Of a stretch of DNA of 8,853 nt, positions 1-5,599 are shown in pieces; the stretch's first letter is position 1; each line of letters begins with the position of its first letter. Both the position numbers and the translations under genes were made by a program. Under the pieces are notes generated by a model that saw only the letters and a program-made list of their open reading frames with translations, was not told the origin of the DNA and did no database searches. This DNA is from an uncultured Lachnospiraceae bacterium (lineage in GTDB: Bacteria > Bacillota_A > Clostridia > Lachnospirales > Lachnospiraceae): contig CAMOZF010000057.1 in the NCBI GenBank assembly GCA_946630765.1, forward strand, positions 1 to 8,853, read 5' to 3'.

Positions 1-146
1 AAGCTTGTCGCAATTCCGCCGGGGAGATTGTGCTGCTCGAGTACGAGCACCGATTTTCCGGCCTCCGCGAGACCGATGGCACAGGAAAGACCGGCGAGTG
101 CCCCGCCGATCATAATCACGTCATAATGTTCTTTATAAAAATCCAT
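1..146 (-). CDS. FAD/NAD(P)-dependent oxidoreductase, N-terminal part (runs off the left edge)
   Basis: Only the first 48 codons are inside the window. The translation starts MDFYKEHYDVIMIGGALAGL and continues as a Rossmann nucleotide-binding fold: beta strand (YDVIMIGG), a glycine-rich turn, helix (SCAIGLAEAGKSV), second strand LVLEQ ending in the acidic residue that contacts the ribose, then NLPGGIATS. The E-x5-GG pattern is typical of phytoene-desaturase/amine-oxidase-like and other flavoprotein oxidoreductases. The first glycine motif reads GGALAG rather than the usual GxGxxG, with Ala in the middle glycine position. The start ATG is the only sensible one and has a weak purine-rich AGAAG upstream. 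Substrate and exact family cannot be decided from 48 residues. A promoter and a long structured leader lie upstream (see 308-336 and 166-260). Confidence 0.85.
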   Translation of the reverse strand, partial: MDFYKEHYDVIMIGGALAGLSCAIGLAEAGKSVLVLEQHNLPGGIATS

Positions 147-165
147 TGTTTTCTTCTATCTGCAG

Positions 166-260
166 CTGTTCAGCTCCATGATAAAAAATCGAAAATCAAG
201 GATGGAACGCTTGCGTTACAGACTGATTTTCTATGTTTTTATCATGAGGGTGCTGAACAG
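166..260. repeat. Nested imperfect inverted repeat in the leader of the oxidoreductase gene
   Basis: Four pairs of complementary segments are nested around one centre near position 212: CTGTTCAGC (166-174) with GCTGAACAG (252-260), ATGATAAAAA (178-187) with TTTTTATCAT (236-245), GAAAATCA (191-198) with TGATTTTC (224-231), and AACGC (206-210) with GCGTT (213-217). The mismatched stretches between the arms are only a few bases. The outer left arm is itself palindromic (AGCTG-TT-CAGCT). If transcribed on the minus strand from the promoter at 308-336 it would be a long hairpin in a roughly 150-nt 5' leader ending about 20 nt before the oxidoreductase start. It could be a regulatory RNA structure or the relic of a miniature mobile element. 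No clear target-site duplication was seen. Confidence 0.7.
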
Positions 261-307
261 TTACCTGTATTTTTCAATATTGACAACTTGCCCAAAGCTA
301 CCCTATC

Positions 308-336
308 ATTGTAATACAGATTTCACAGAAACTCAA
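308..336 (-). promoter_or_regulatory. Candidate sigma-A promoter for the left-edge oxidoreductase
   Basis: Read on the minus strand: TTGAGT (336-331), a 17-bp spacer, TACAAT (313-308). Transcription would start near 301 and run left through the nested inverted repeat into the oxidoreductase gene. The -35 overlaps the stop codon of the 43-codon ORF at 333-464, so that gene and the oxidoreductase could be transcribed both together and separately. Confidence 0.5.
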
Positions 337-464
337 GACCGTATCTCGGCCATCCAGCCGAAGATATTGACGCGGTAGCCGCCGATCAGCTGCTGGTTGA
401 CAGAAGCTGCTCTTTTCACGCTCGGCTTTCTGTAAATGATGTTGGCCGAAGAGGAGTTGTCCAT
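333..464 (-). CDS. Candidate small protein of 43 aa, unknown
   Basis: An ORF of 44 codons including TGA. It starts MDNSSSANIIYRKPSVKRAA and ends in a more hydrophobic segment (QLIGGYRVNIFGWMAEIRS). The ATG is preceded by AAAGGGG at about 9 nt, and an in-frame TGA lies just upstream, so this is the only likely start. The third codon positions are GC-rich (TCG, GCC, AAC, ATC, CCG, AGC, GTG), as in the surrounding genes. A plausible promoter sits upstream at 523-550. The product is basic in its first half (RK, KR) and has a Gly-Gly and a Trp near the end. I do not recognise a family. It could be a real small gene, or the remnant of a larger one. Confidence 0.45.
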   Translation of the reverse strand: MDNSSSANIIYRKPSVKRAASVNQQLIGGYRVNIFGWMAEIRS

Positions 465-522
465 TGAGTTACGCCCCTTTCATAAATGATACCTGAATTA
501 TGGCGGAGCTTTTCCGGTGGAA

Positions 523-550
523 ATAGTATAAAACAAACTTCTCTTGTCAG
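523..550 (-). promoter_or_regulatory. Candidate promoter for the 43-aa small ORF
   Basis: On the minus strand: CTGACA (550-545), 16-bp spacer, TACTAT (528-523). It lies back to back with the zur promoter on the plus strand. The -35 has one mismatch to TTGACA and the -10 one mismatch to TATAAT. It supports, but does not prove, transcription of the ORF at 333-464. Confidence 0.4.
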
Positions 551-574
551 ATTTTTTGAAAAGAATGCGAAAAC

Positions 575-603
575 TTGACATTTTGCGGGCCGCATAGTAT
601 AAT
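575..603 (+). promoter_or_regulatory. Consensus sigma-A promoter of the zur-znuCB operon
   Basis: A perfect TTGACA (575-580), a 17-bp spacer and a perfect TATAAT (598-603). The start of transcription is expected near 610. Such a full-consensus promoter normally needs tight repression, and a palindromic operator follows at 617-633. Confidence 0.85.
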
Positions 604-616
604 GCAACAACTGAAA

Positions 617-633
617 ATGAAAACCGTTTTCAT
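617..633. promoter_or_regulatory. Zur/Fur-type operator palindrome
   Basis: ATGAAAACCGTTTTCAT is a perfect dyad of 8-1-8 bases. Its inner 15 bases, TGAAAAC-C-GTTTTCA, have the 7-1-7 layout of Fur-family boxes and resemble the actinobacterial Zur box TGAAAATGATTTTCA. It lies at about +8 to +24 of the expected transcript and 29 bases before the zur start codon, so bound repressor would block promoter clearance. Autoregulation by the encoded Fur-family protein is the natural inference. Confidence 0.75.
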
Positions 634-661
634 ATGATTGCGATGCAAAAAGGGAGACCGG

Positions 662-1090
662 ATGAATACCGAAAAAAACGCTTATAAAACGAGACAGCGT
701 GAGCTTCTTCTTTCGTATCTTCAGGAAAATCCGTACCGGCATTTCACGGCGGCGGACATCTGCGAGCATTTCCGCTCGGGAGAGCAGCGGATCGGGACGA
801 CGACCGTGTACCGGCAGCTGGAGAAGCTTGTATCCGAAGGCCGGGTGAAAAAATACCAGTTTGAGGAAGGCGACAGCGCCTGCTTTGAATATGTAGGAAG
901 TGAAGAGCAGGAGGTGCTCTGCTACCATCTGAAATGTGAGAAATGCGGCGTGCTGATCCACCTGAACTGCCGCGAAATCACGATGTTCGAGCAGCATATC
1001 ACCGAGCACCACGGCTTTCTGATCGATCCGAGAAGAACCGTCTTCTACGGAATCTGTGAAAGCTGCCGGAAGGATCTTTCTGAGGACTGA
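662..1090 (+). CDS. zur: Fur-family metalloregulator, probably the zinc repressor Zur
   Basis: A 142-aa DNA-binding repressor of the Fur superfamily, the usual length. The N-terminal winged helix spans about residues 8-75, with the recognition helix motif TTTVYRQLEKL (46-56). The C-terminal dimerisation domain has two CxxC pairs, C92/C95 and C132/C135, which form the structural zinc site. Candidate regulatory-metal ligands are H89, H100, H112, H116 and H117. The ATG at 662 is chosen because AGGGAG lies about 5 nt upstream; a longer frame back to a TTG at 638 would run into the operator. It is followed 17 nt later by zinc-type ABC importer genes, which argues for Zur rather than Fur or PerR. 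Fur-family metal specificity cannot be read from sequence alone. An operator at 617-633 suggests autoregulation. Confidence 0.85.
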   Translation: MNTEKNAYKTRQRELLLSYLQENPYRHFTAADICEHFRSGEQRIGTTTVYRQLEKLVSEGRVKKYQFEEGDSACFEYVGSEEQEVLCYHLKCEKCGVLIHLNCREITMFEQHITEHHGFLIDPRRTVFYGICESCRKDLSED

Positions 1091-1107
1091 GAAAAAGGAA
1101 TTGACGA

Positions 1108-1896
1108 ATGCAGAAAACTGAACCATTAAAAGATAACAGGAAGGAAGGAAAGGAAAAGCCGATCCTTCTGAACGCGAAGGACCTGGTGCTTGGCTATGAG
1201 GGCCGGCCGCTTTTGTCCGATCTGAATTTCACGGTGCATGAGGGGGACTACCTCTCGATCGTCGGAGAGAACGGCGCAGGAAAGTCGACCCTGATGCGCA
1301 CGATCCTCGGGCTTCTTCGGCCGGTCAGCGGCGAGGTGCGCTACGAGAGCGGCCTGAAGCCGCAGATGATCGGCTATCTTCCGCAGCAGACCGAGGTGCA
1401 GCGGGACTTCCCGGCCTCTGTCCGGGAAATCGTGCTTTCCGGCTTTCAGGCGCAGCTCGGGCGCGGCTTCTTCTATAAGAAGTCCCAGAAGGACGAGGCC
1501 CTTGAAAATATGAAAAGGATGGGCGTCGCGGATCTCGCCTCGGAGAGCTTTTCCACGCTTTCCGGCGGTCAGAAGCAGCGCGTGCTTCTTGCGCGCGCGC
1601 TCTCGGCAAGCCGTCGGATGCTGCTTCTGGACGAGCCGGTGTCCGGCCTTTCACCGCAGGCGACGCAGGATCTCTACGACGTGATCGGGGAGCTGAACAA
1701 GGCGGGAACCACGATTGTCATGATCTCGCACGATCTGACGTCTGCGGTCGGCTATTCCAGCCATATCCTGCAGATCGGAAAGGAAATCTACTTCGGAACC
1801 GCGGAGGAATTCCACAGAACGCGGCTCGGAAGGCGGCATCTTCTCGGAGAAGAGAAGACGAGAAGCGGCGGGATGCGCTATTCGCATCCGATGTGA
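1108..1896 (+). CDS. znuC: Zinc/manganese-type ABC importer, ATP-binding protein (ZnuC-like)
   Basis: A 262-aa cytoplasmic ATPase that powers uptake of a divalent metal through the membrane partner encoded next door. Motifs are complete: Walker A GENGAGKST (53-61), Q-loop PQQ (92-94), signature LSGGQ (151-155), Walker B RMLLLDEP (170-177), D-loop GLSP, and the switch histidine H208 in ISHD. Best match by pattern is the ABC-3 metal family (ZnuC/MntB/AdcC). AAAGGA lies about 8 nt before the ATG. The first 17 residues (basic and acidic, KDNRKEGKEK) are an extra hydrophilic lead-in before the domain. Between zur and the permease gene, it is most likely zinc-specific, though manganese or iron import by this family cannot be excluded from sequence. 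Confidence 0.88.
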   Translation: MQKTEPLKDNRKEGKEKPILLNAKDLVLGYEGRPLLSDLNFTVHEGDYLSIVGENGAGKSTLMRTILGLLRPVSGEVRYESGLKPQMIGYLPQQTEVQRDFPASVREIVLSGFQAQLGRGFFYKKSQKDEALENMKRMGVADLASESFSTLSGGQKQRVLLARALSASRRMLLLDEPVSGLSPQATQDLYDVIGELNKAGTTIVMISHDLTSAVGYSSHILQIGKEIYFGTAEEFHRTRLGRRHLLGEEKTRSGGMRYSHPM

Positions 1897-1914
1897 GAAG
1901 GGGGGGAAAAAAAG

Positions 1915-2796
1915 ATGAACCAGATCATACAGTATCTGCAGTACCCCTTTGTCCGCTACGCGCTGATCGTCGGCATCCTTGTCGCACTGGTCTCGTCGCT
2001 TCTTGGCGTGACGCTTGTTCTGAAGCGCTTCTCCTTCATCGGTGACGGCCTTTCGCATGTGGCCTTCGGCGCGATCGCGGTCGCCTCCGTCCTGGAGATC
2101 GGGCTTCGGGCGCTCGGAAGAACCGGGCTTCTTCAGATTATGGAGAAGACGAACAATATGGTGATCGTGCTGCCCCTGACGGTGCTCGCCGCAATCCTTC
2201 TTCTTCGGACCGGCCAGAACACAAAGATCAAGGGAGACGCCGCGATCGCGATGATCTCGGTGTCGGCGCTCGCGGGCGGGTACCTTCTGATGAACCTGTT
2301 TTCCGCGACCTCGAATCTCGCGGGTGACGTCTGCAGCACCCTTTTCGGCTCTCAGTCCATCCTGACGCTCAATCTGCAGGACGTGGTGCTCTGCGCGGTC
2401 CTCTCGGTGGTTTCGGCGGGGCTTTTTATCCTCTTTTACAACCGGATCTTTGCCGTGACCTTTGACGAGAATTTCGCGAAGGCGGTCGGGACGAAAACCT
2501 CCGCCGTGAACCTTCTGATCGCGGTCATGATCGCGCTGATCATCGTACTTTCGATGCGGCTTGTGGGATCACTTCTTGTGTCGGCGCTGATCATTTTCCC
2601 GGCGCTTTCCGCGATGCGGATCGTGCGCTCCTTCCGCTCGGTGACCGTGGTTTCCGTGATCTTTTCCGGGATTTCGGCGCTTTTTGGCGTGGTGCTTTCG
2701 ATCGTTCTGTCGACGCCGGTCGGCTCCACAATCGTCATTGTCGAGCTTCTCGGCTTCCTGATCCTCACGCTTGTCGGGAAAATCGCGGGAAGATAA
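1915..2796 (+). CDS. znuB: Zinc/manganese-type ABC importer, permease (ZnuB-like)
   Basis: A 293-aa integral membrane protein of the ABC-3 family, the metal channel for the ATPase encoded just upstream. Eight or so hydrophobic segments run through the chain (first at about residues 15-36). Family landmarks are FIGDGLSHVAFGAIA (41-55), the cytoplasmic coupling stretch FDENFAKAVGT, and RLVGSLLVSALIIFPA near the C-terminus. A very strong Shine-Dalgarno (AGAAGGGGGG) overlaps the znuC stop region, 8-9 nt before the ATG. No gene for the extracellular zinc-binding lipoprotein (ZnuA) follows; it must be elsewhere in the genome if the importer works. The operon probably ends here, since a new promoter precedes luxS, but no terminator hairpin was seen after the stop. 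Confidence 0.87.
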   Translation: MNQIIQYLQYPFVRYALIVGILVALVSSLLGVTLVLKRFSFIGDGLSHVAFGAIAVASVLEIGLRALGRTGLLQIMEKTNNMVIVLPLTVLAAILLLRTGQNTKIKGDAAIAMISVSALAGGYLLMNLFSATSNLAGDVCSTLFGSQSILTLNLQDVVLCAVLSVVSAGLFILFYNRIFAVTFDENFAKAVGTKTSAVNLLIAVMIALIIVLSMRLVGSLLVSALIIFPALSAMRIVRSFRSVTVVSVIFSGISALFGVVLSIVLSTPVGSTIVIVELLGFLILTLVGKIAGR

Positions 2797-2815
2797 AAAA
2801 GTTTGAAAATGGTTA

Positions 2816-2844
2816 TTTCCCTATTGCCGGAAATGGTTTATAAT
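2816..2844 (+). promoter_or_regulatory. Candidate luxS promoter
   Basis: A perfect -10 TATAAT at 2839-2844 lies in the 93-bp gap between znuB and luxS. The -35 position at the ideal 17-bp spacing reads TTTCCC (2816-2821), a poor match, so the promoter may be weak or activator-dependent. The octamer AAATGGTT occurs twice in direct orientation at 2807-2814 and 2831-2838, flanking and overlapping this region. Confidence 0.45.
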
Positions 2845-2889
2845 ATAACGATAATCGGTACAACTTTCCAAAATGAAAAGGACAGCGCT

Positions 2890-3357
2890 ATGGAACGCAT
2901 TGCAAGCTTTACCATTAATCATCTGAAGCTTCTGCCGGGGCTTTATGTATCAAGAAAGGACCGCTTCCAGGGCGTCACCGTGACGACCTTTGACATGCGC
3001 ATCACGGCCCCGAACCGCGAGCCTGTCGTCGATATGCCGGCGCTTCATACGATCGAGCATCTCGGGGCGACCTTCTTAAGAAACAGCGAGCGGAAGGACG
3101 AAATCGTGTATTTCGGGCCGATGGGCTGCCGGACGGGCTGCTATATCGTGATGTTCGGCGAGCTTTCGAGCGAGGATGCCGCGCCGCTTGTGCTTCAGAT
3201 GTGTGATTTTATCCTGGATTTCGAGGGAGAGATCCCGGGCGCACGGCCGGAGGAGTGCGGAAATTATTCCGAACAGAATCTTTCGATGGCAAAGTACTAT
3301 ATCAGAAAATACCGGGATGAACTCAGCAAGTTCCGCCGCTTCGTCTATCCCGAATAA
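2890..3357 (+). CDS. luxS: S-ribosylhomocysteine lyase (AI-2 synthase) LuxS
   Basis: A 155-aa metalloenzyme that splits S-ribosylhomocysteine into homocysteine and 4,5-dihydroxy-2,3-pentanedione, the precursor of autoinducer-2, in the activated methyl cycle. The chain shows the hallmark HTIEH (53-57): H53, H57 and C123 (ECGNYS) bind the metal, E56 is the catalytic base and C80 in GCRTG is the catalytic thiol. Length is typical for LuxS, so the gene is intact. AAAGGA sits 8 nt before the ATG at 2890; the reading frame stays open further upstream but would run through the promoter. The next gene starts 15 nt after the stop and has its own Shine-Dalgarno, so luxS and the AI-2E-family gene are probably co-transcribed. 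Confidence 0.95.
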   Translation: MERIASFTINHLKLLPGLYVSRKDRFQGVTVTTFDMRITAPNREPVVDMPALHTIEHLGATFLRNSERKDEIVYFGPMGCRTGCYIVMFGELSSEDAAPLVLQMCDFILDFEGEIPGARPEECGNYSEQNLSMAKYYIRKYRDELSKFRRFVYPE

Positions 3358-3372
3358 TCAGTGAGGCCTGTT

Positions 3373-4674
3373 ATGGAAAAAAGAATGGATGAAGAGCACA
3401 GAAGCCGCCTCAGAAAAGAGCGCAGGGAGCGTCTGAAAGCACAGCTTCAGAAGCCCTGGGTTGCCTATACCTTCGCACTGTGTTCGGCGGTTGTGCTGTT
3501 TATGCTGCTTTCACATGTGGATGTTATTTACGGGGGCGTCCGTTGGGTTTTCTCGATCCTTTCCCCGGTCATTATCGGCATCGTGCTTGCGTATATTCTG
3601 AACCCGCTGGTGAACTTTTTTGAGCTGCGCGTGCTGAAAAAGATCCGTAAAAAAGAACCGAAACATCTTTTTTCGGTGATCCTTGCGATTGTTTCCGCGC
3701 TGGTTGTCGTAGCAGGCCTGATCGTCCTTCTGGTGCCGTCCGTAACGAAAAGCATCAGCAACATGGTCGGCAGCATTTCGAGCTACAGCAAAAACCTTGA
3801 CCGGTATCTCGCGAATGTGACGGCCTTCATGGAGCGCTGGGGCCTGGATACGAGCCGCCTGTCGGATACGATCGAAGGCTGGTTCTCGAAGGCAGCCAAT
3901 TATATGGTCGAAAATGCCGGAAAGGGCCTTTCCACGGCGGTGTCTGTCGGCAACAGTCTGATCAATTTCGGTATTGGCTTTGTCATCATGATCTATTTCC
4001 TGATCGGAAAGGAATCGCTTCTCCGGGGCATCAGCTCCCTTCGGCACGCCTACCTTTCAGCGGAGAATTACGAGCGGAATACGGCCTTTCTGGAGCGCTG
4101 CCACAAGATCTTCGTGCGCTTTATCAGCCTGAATATTTTGGACGCGGTGATCATCGGCGTACTGAACGCGATCTTCATGCTGATCCTTCGGATGCCCTAT
4201 AATCCCTTCATCTCGATGCTCGTCGGCGTCACGAATCTGATCCCCACCTTCGGCCCGATCATCGGCGTGGTGCTCGGCGGACTGATCCTTCTTCTGAACG
4301 GTCATCCCTGGCTGACACTTATTTTTGTCGGCTTCTCGATCATTCTGCAGACCTTTGACAGCTACATTCTGAAGCCCAAGCTGTACGGCGAAGGCTTCGG
4401 CGTCCCGGGTGTGTGGATCCTGATCGCGATCGTGCTCTTCGGCAAAATGTTCGGCACGCTCGGCATGCTTCTTGCGGTGCCGCTCGCAGCGATCCTGACG
4501 ATCGTCTACCATGAATTTGTCCTCGCCAAGATGCAGAAAAACCGCGCGGCGCGGGACATCAAGGAAATGGAGCGGATGAACGCGATGGAGGAAGAGGACA
4601 AGGCGGCCGAGGAGAAAGCGGCCGCGGAAGAGGAAACGTCCGGAAAAGAAGAGAAGACGGATTCGGAAAAATAA
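3373..4674 (+). CDS. AI-2E family transporter (TqsA/YdiK/YtvI-like membrane protein)
   Basis: A 433-aa polytopic membrane protein. A short basic N-terminus (RSRLRKERRERLK) is followed by about eight hydrophobic segments, with a soluble stretch between the third and fourth (roughly SNMVGSISSYSKNLDRYLAN onward). The family signature region FISMLVGVTNLIPTFGPIIG lies in the second half, followed by ILKPKLYGEGFGVPG, both typical of AI-2E/UPF0118 proteins. The last 50 residues are charged and Glu/Lys-rich (EEEDKAAEEKAAAEEE), probably a cytosolic coiled or disordered tail. The ATG at 3373 is chosen because GAGG lies 6 nt before it; a GTG at 3361 in the same frame has no Shine-Dalgarno. Members include an AI-2 exporter (TqsA) and Na+/H+ antiporters, so substrate is uncertain, but its place directly behind luxS favours a role in AI-2 export. 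Confidence 0.85.
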   Translation: MEKRMDEEHRSRLRKERRERLKAQLQKPWVAYTFALCSAVVLFMLLSHVDVIYGGVRWVFSILSPVIIGIVLAYILNPLVNFFELRVLKKIRKKEPKHLFSVILAIVSALVVVAGLIVLLVPSVTKSISNMVGSISSYSKNLDRYLANVTAFMERWGLDTSRLSDTIEGWFSKAANYMVENAGKGLSTAVSVGNSLINFGIGFVIMIYFLIGKESLLRGISSLRHAYLSAENYERNTAFLERCHKIFVRFISLNILDAVIIGVLNAIFMLILRMPYNPFISMLVGVTNLIPTFGPIIGVVLGGLILLLNGHPWLTLIFVGFSIILQTFDSYILKPKLYGEGFGVPGVWILIAIVLFGKMFGTLGMLLAVPLAAILTIVYHEFVLAKMQKNRAARDIKEMERMNAMEEEDKAAEEKAAAEEETSGKEEKTDSEK

Positions 4675-4693
4675 CAGACAGAGGTGGACTGAA

Positions 4694-5083
4694 ATGACAT
4701 TGGAGGAAGCCAGAACGTTTTTCAAAAACGATGTATTTGCAACCAGGACAACAGGGATCGAGCTTCAGGAGGTCGCAGACGGCTTCTCGAAATGTACGCT
4801 GGAAATCACGGAAGCCCATATGAATGCCGCGGGCGCCGTCATGGGCGGCGCGATCTTTACGCTGGCGGATTTCGCGCTTGCGGCGGCGACGAACACGCCC
4901 GAGAAGCTGACTGTGACGACAACAAGCGAGATCAGCTATTTCGCGGCGCCAAAGGGCAAGACGCTCACGGCCGAGTGCCGCATTTTAAAGGACGGAAAGA
5001 GAAACTGCTTTACCGAAACGGTCATCACCGACGCTGAAAACCGCCTGATCGCGAAGGTCAGCGCCTGCGGAACCCATTTATAA
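4694..5083 (+). CDS. PaaI-family hotdog-fold acyl-CoA thioesterase
   Basis: A 129-aa protein, the normal length of a single hotdog domain. The active-site motif H42-x-N44-x-x-G47-x-x-x-G51-G52 followed by FTLAD with D59 on the central helix matches the PaaI/YbgC-like thioesterase group, which hydrolyses acyl- or aryl-CoA thioesters as dimers or tetramers. The strands VTTTSEISYFAAPKGKTLTAE and the closing KVSACGTHL fit the fold. GAGGTGG lies about 6 nt before the ATG, and the gene follows the AI-2E gene after 19 nt, so it is probably last in the luxS transcript. The substrate is unknown. A strong terminator follows directly. Confidence 0.85.
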   Translation: MTLEEARTFFKNDVFATRTTGIELQEVADGFSKCTLEITEAHMNAAGAVMGGAIFTLADFALAAATNTPEKLTVTTTSEISYFAAPKGKTLTAECRILKDGKRNCFTETVITDAENRLIAKVSACGTHL

Positions 5084-5090
5084 CGGTATG

Positions 5091-5142
5091 AAAAAGCCGC
5101 TGAATCAGTGCGCCGTAAGGTGCGTGATTCAGCGGCTTTTTT
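5091..5142. terminator. Bidirectional intrinsic terminator
   Basis: A perfect 17-bp stem (5091-5107 with 5125-5141) flanked by A5 on the left and T6 on the right, so it can end transcription from both sides. The loop holds a second hairpin GCGCC-GTAA-GGTGC (5110-5123) capped by a GNRA tetraloop with one G-U pair. It lies between the convergent thioesterase and ohrR-like genes, 8 bases after the first stop and 18 bases from the second. Confidence 0.93.
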
Positions 5143-5159
5143 GGGCTTTCGGAAAGCTT

Positions 5160-5591
5160 TTATTCGGCCTGGTCGAGAAGCTTGTAAAGCAGCCGGTACA
5201 GGGTCAGCGCCTCCTCCGGTTCGAGGCTGAAGCAGCCGCTCATCGCGAGGGGCACCGAAAGCGCCTCATCCTTCAGCGCCTTTCCGGCGTCCGTGAGCGT
5301 CACAAGAAGATTCCGCTCGTCCGAAGCGTCGCGTGAGCGGGTGACGAGCCCCTTTTCCTCGAGCTTTTTCAGGACCGGCGTGAAGGTGCCGGAGTCCAGA
5401 TGCAGCCGCTGGCCGAGCTCCTTGCTGGTGATCTGTTCATGCTCCCAGAGCACGAGAAGCGTGATATACTGGGTGTAGGTCAGATCCAGCCTGTCCAGAA
5501 AGGGCTTATACCGTTTGACAATCTCCCTGGACGCTGCGTACAGCGGGAAGCAGAGCTGATTCGTGAGTTTCAGAGGTTCATACTTGTCCAT
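5160..5591 (-). CDS. OhrR-like MarR-family organic-peroxide sensor/repressor
   Basis: A 143-aa winged-helix regulator. The N-terminus (QLCFPLYAASREIVKRYKPF) closely resembles Bacillus OhrR: C14 sits where the peroxide-reactive cysteine of OhrR is, and Y28 and Y39 match the two tyrosines that hydrogen-bond to it. The wing and recognition region is LHLDSGTFTPVLKKLEEKGL (63-82) followed by RDASDERN, the MarR signature. A second cysteine, C120, lies 106 residues after C14, close to the C22/C127 spacing of the two-cysteine Xanthomonas OhrR. It is the last gene of an operon with gpx, so it probably senses peroxide and represses that operon. The start is only 8 nt after the upstream stop with a weak, distant AAGGA, which suggests translational coupling. 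Confidence 0.85.
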   Translation of the reverse strand: MDKYEPLKLTNQLCFPLYAASREIVKRYKPFLDRLDLTYTQYITLLVLWEHEQITSKELGQRLHLDSGTFTPVLKKLEEKGLVTRSRDASDERNLLVTLTDAGKALKDEALSVPLAMSGCFSLEPEEALTLYRLLYKLLDQAE

Positions 5592-5599
5592 GACCGTGA

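Noticed and set aside
1..6. AAGCTT at the very first base, suggesting a HindIII clone end
   Set aside because: It may be true, but a six-base site at the edge can occur by chance and says nothing on biology; the other end is not such a site.
638..661. Extension of zur to a TTG start
   Set aside because: The ATG at 662 has a good Shine-Dalgarno; the extension would overlap the region just behind the operator and adds residues not typical of the family.
416..1126. Long open frame on the minus strand opposite zur (236 codons)
   Set aside because: It is antisense to a clear Fur-family gene, crosses the operator and promoter, has no Shine-Dalgarno and its translation shows no recognisable domain.
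2803..2889. Extension of luxS upstream to 2803
   Set aside because: The frame is open by chance through the -10 box; the ATG at 2890 has AAAGGA at the right distance and gives the standard LuxS start MERIASF.
3511..4725. Long minus-strand frames opposite the AI-2E transporter gene
   Set aside because: They are rich in His, Arg and Asp from reading a hydrophobic protein backwards and have no start signals.
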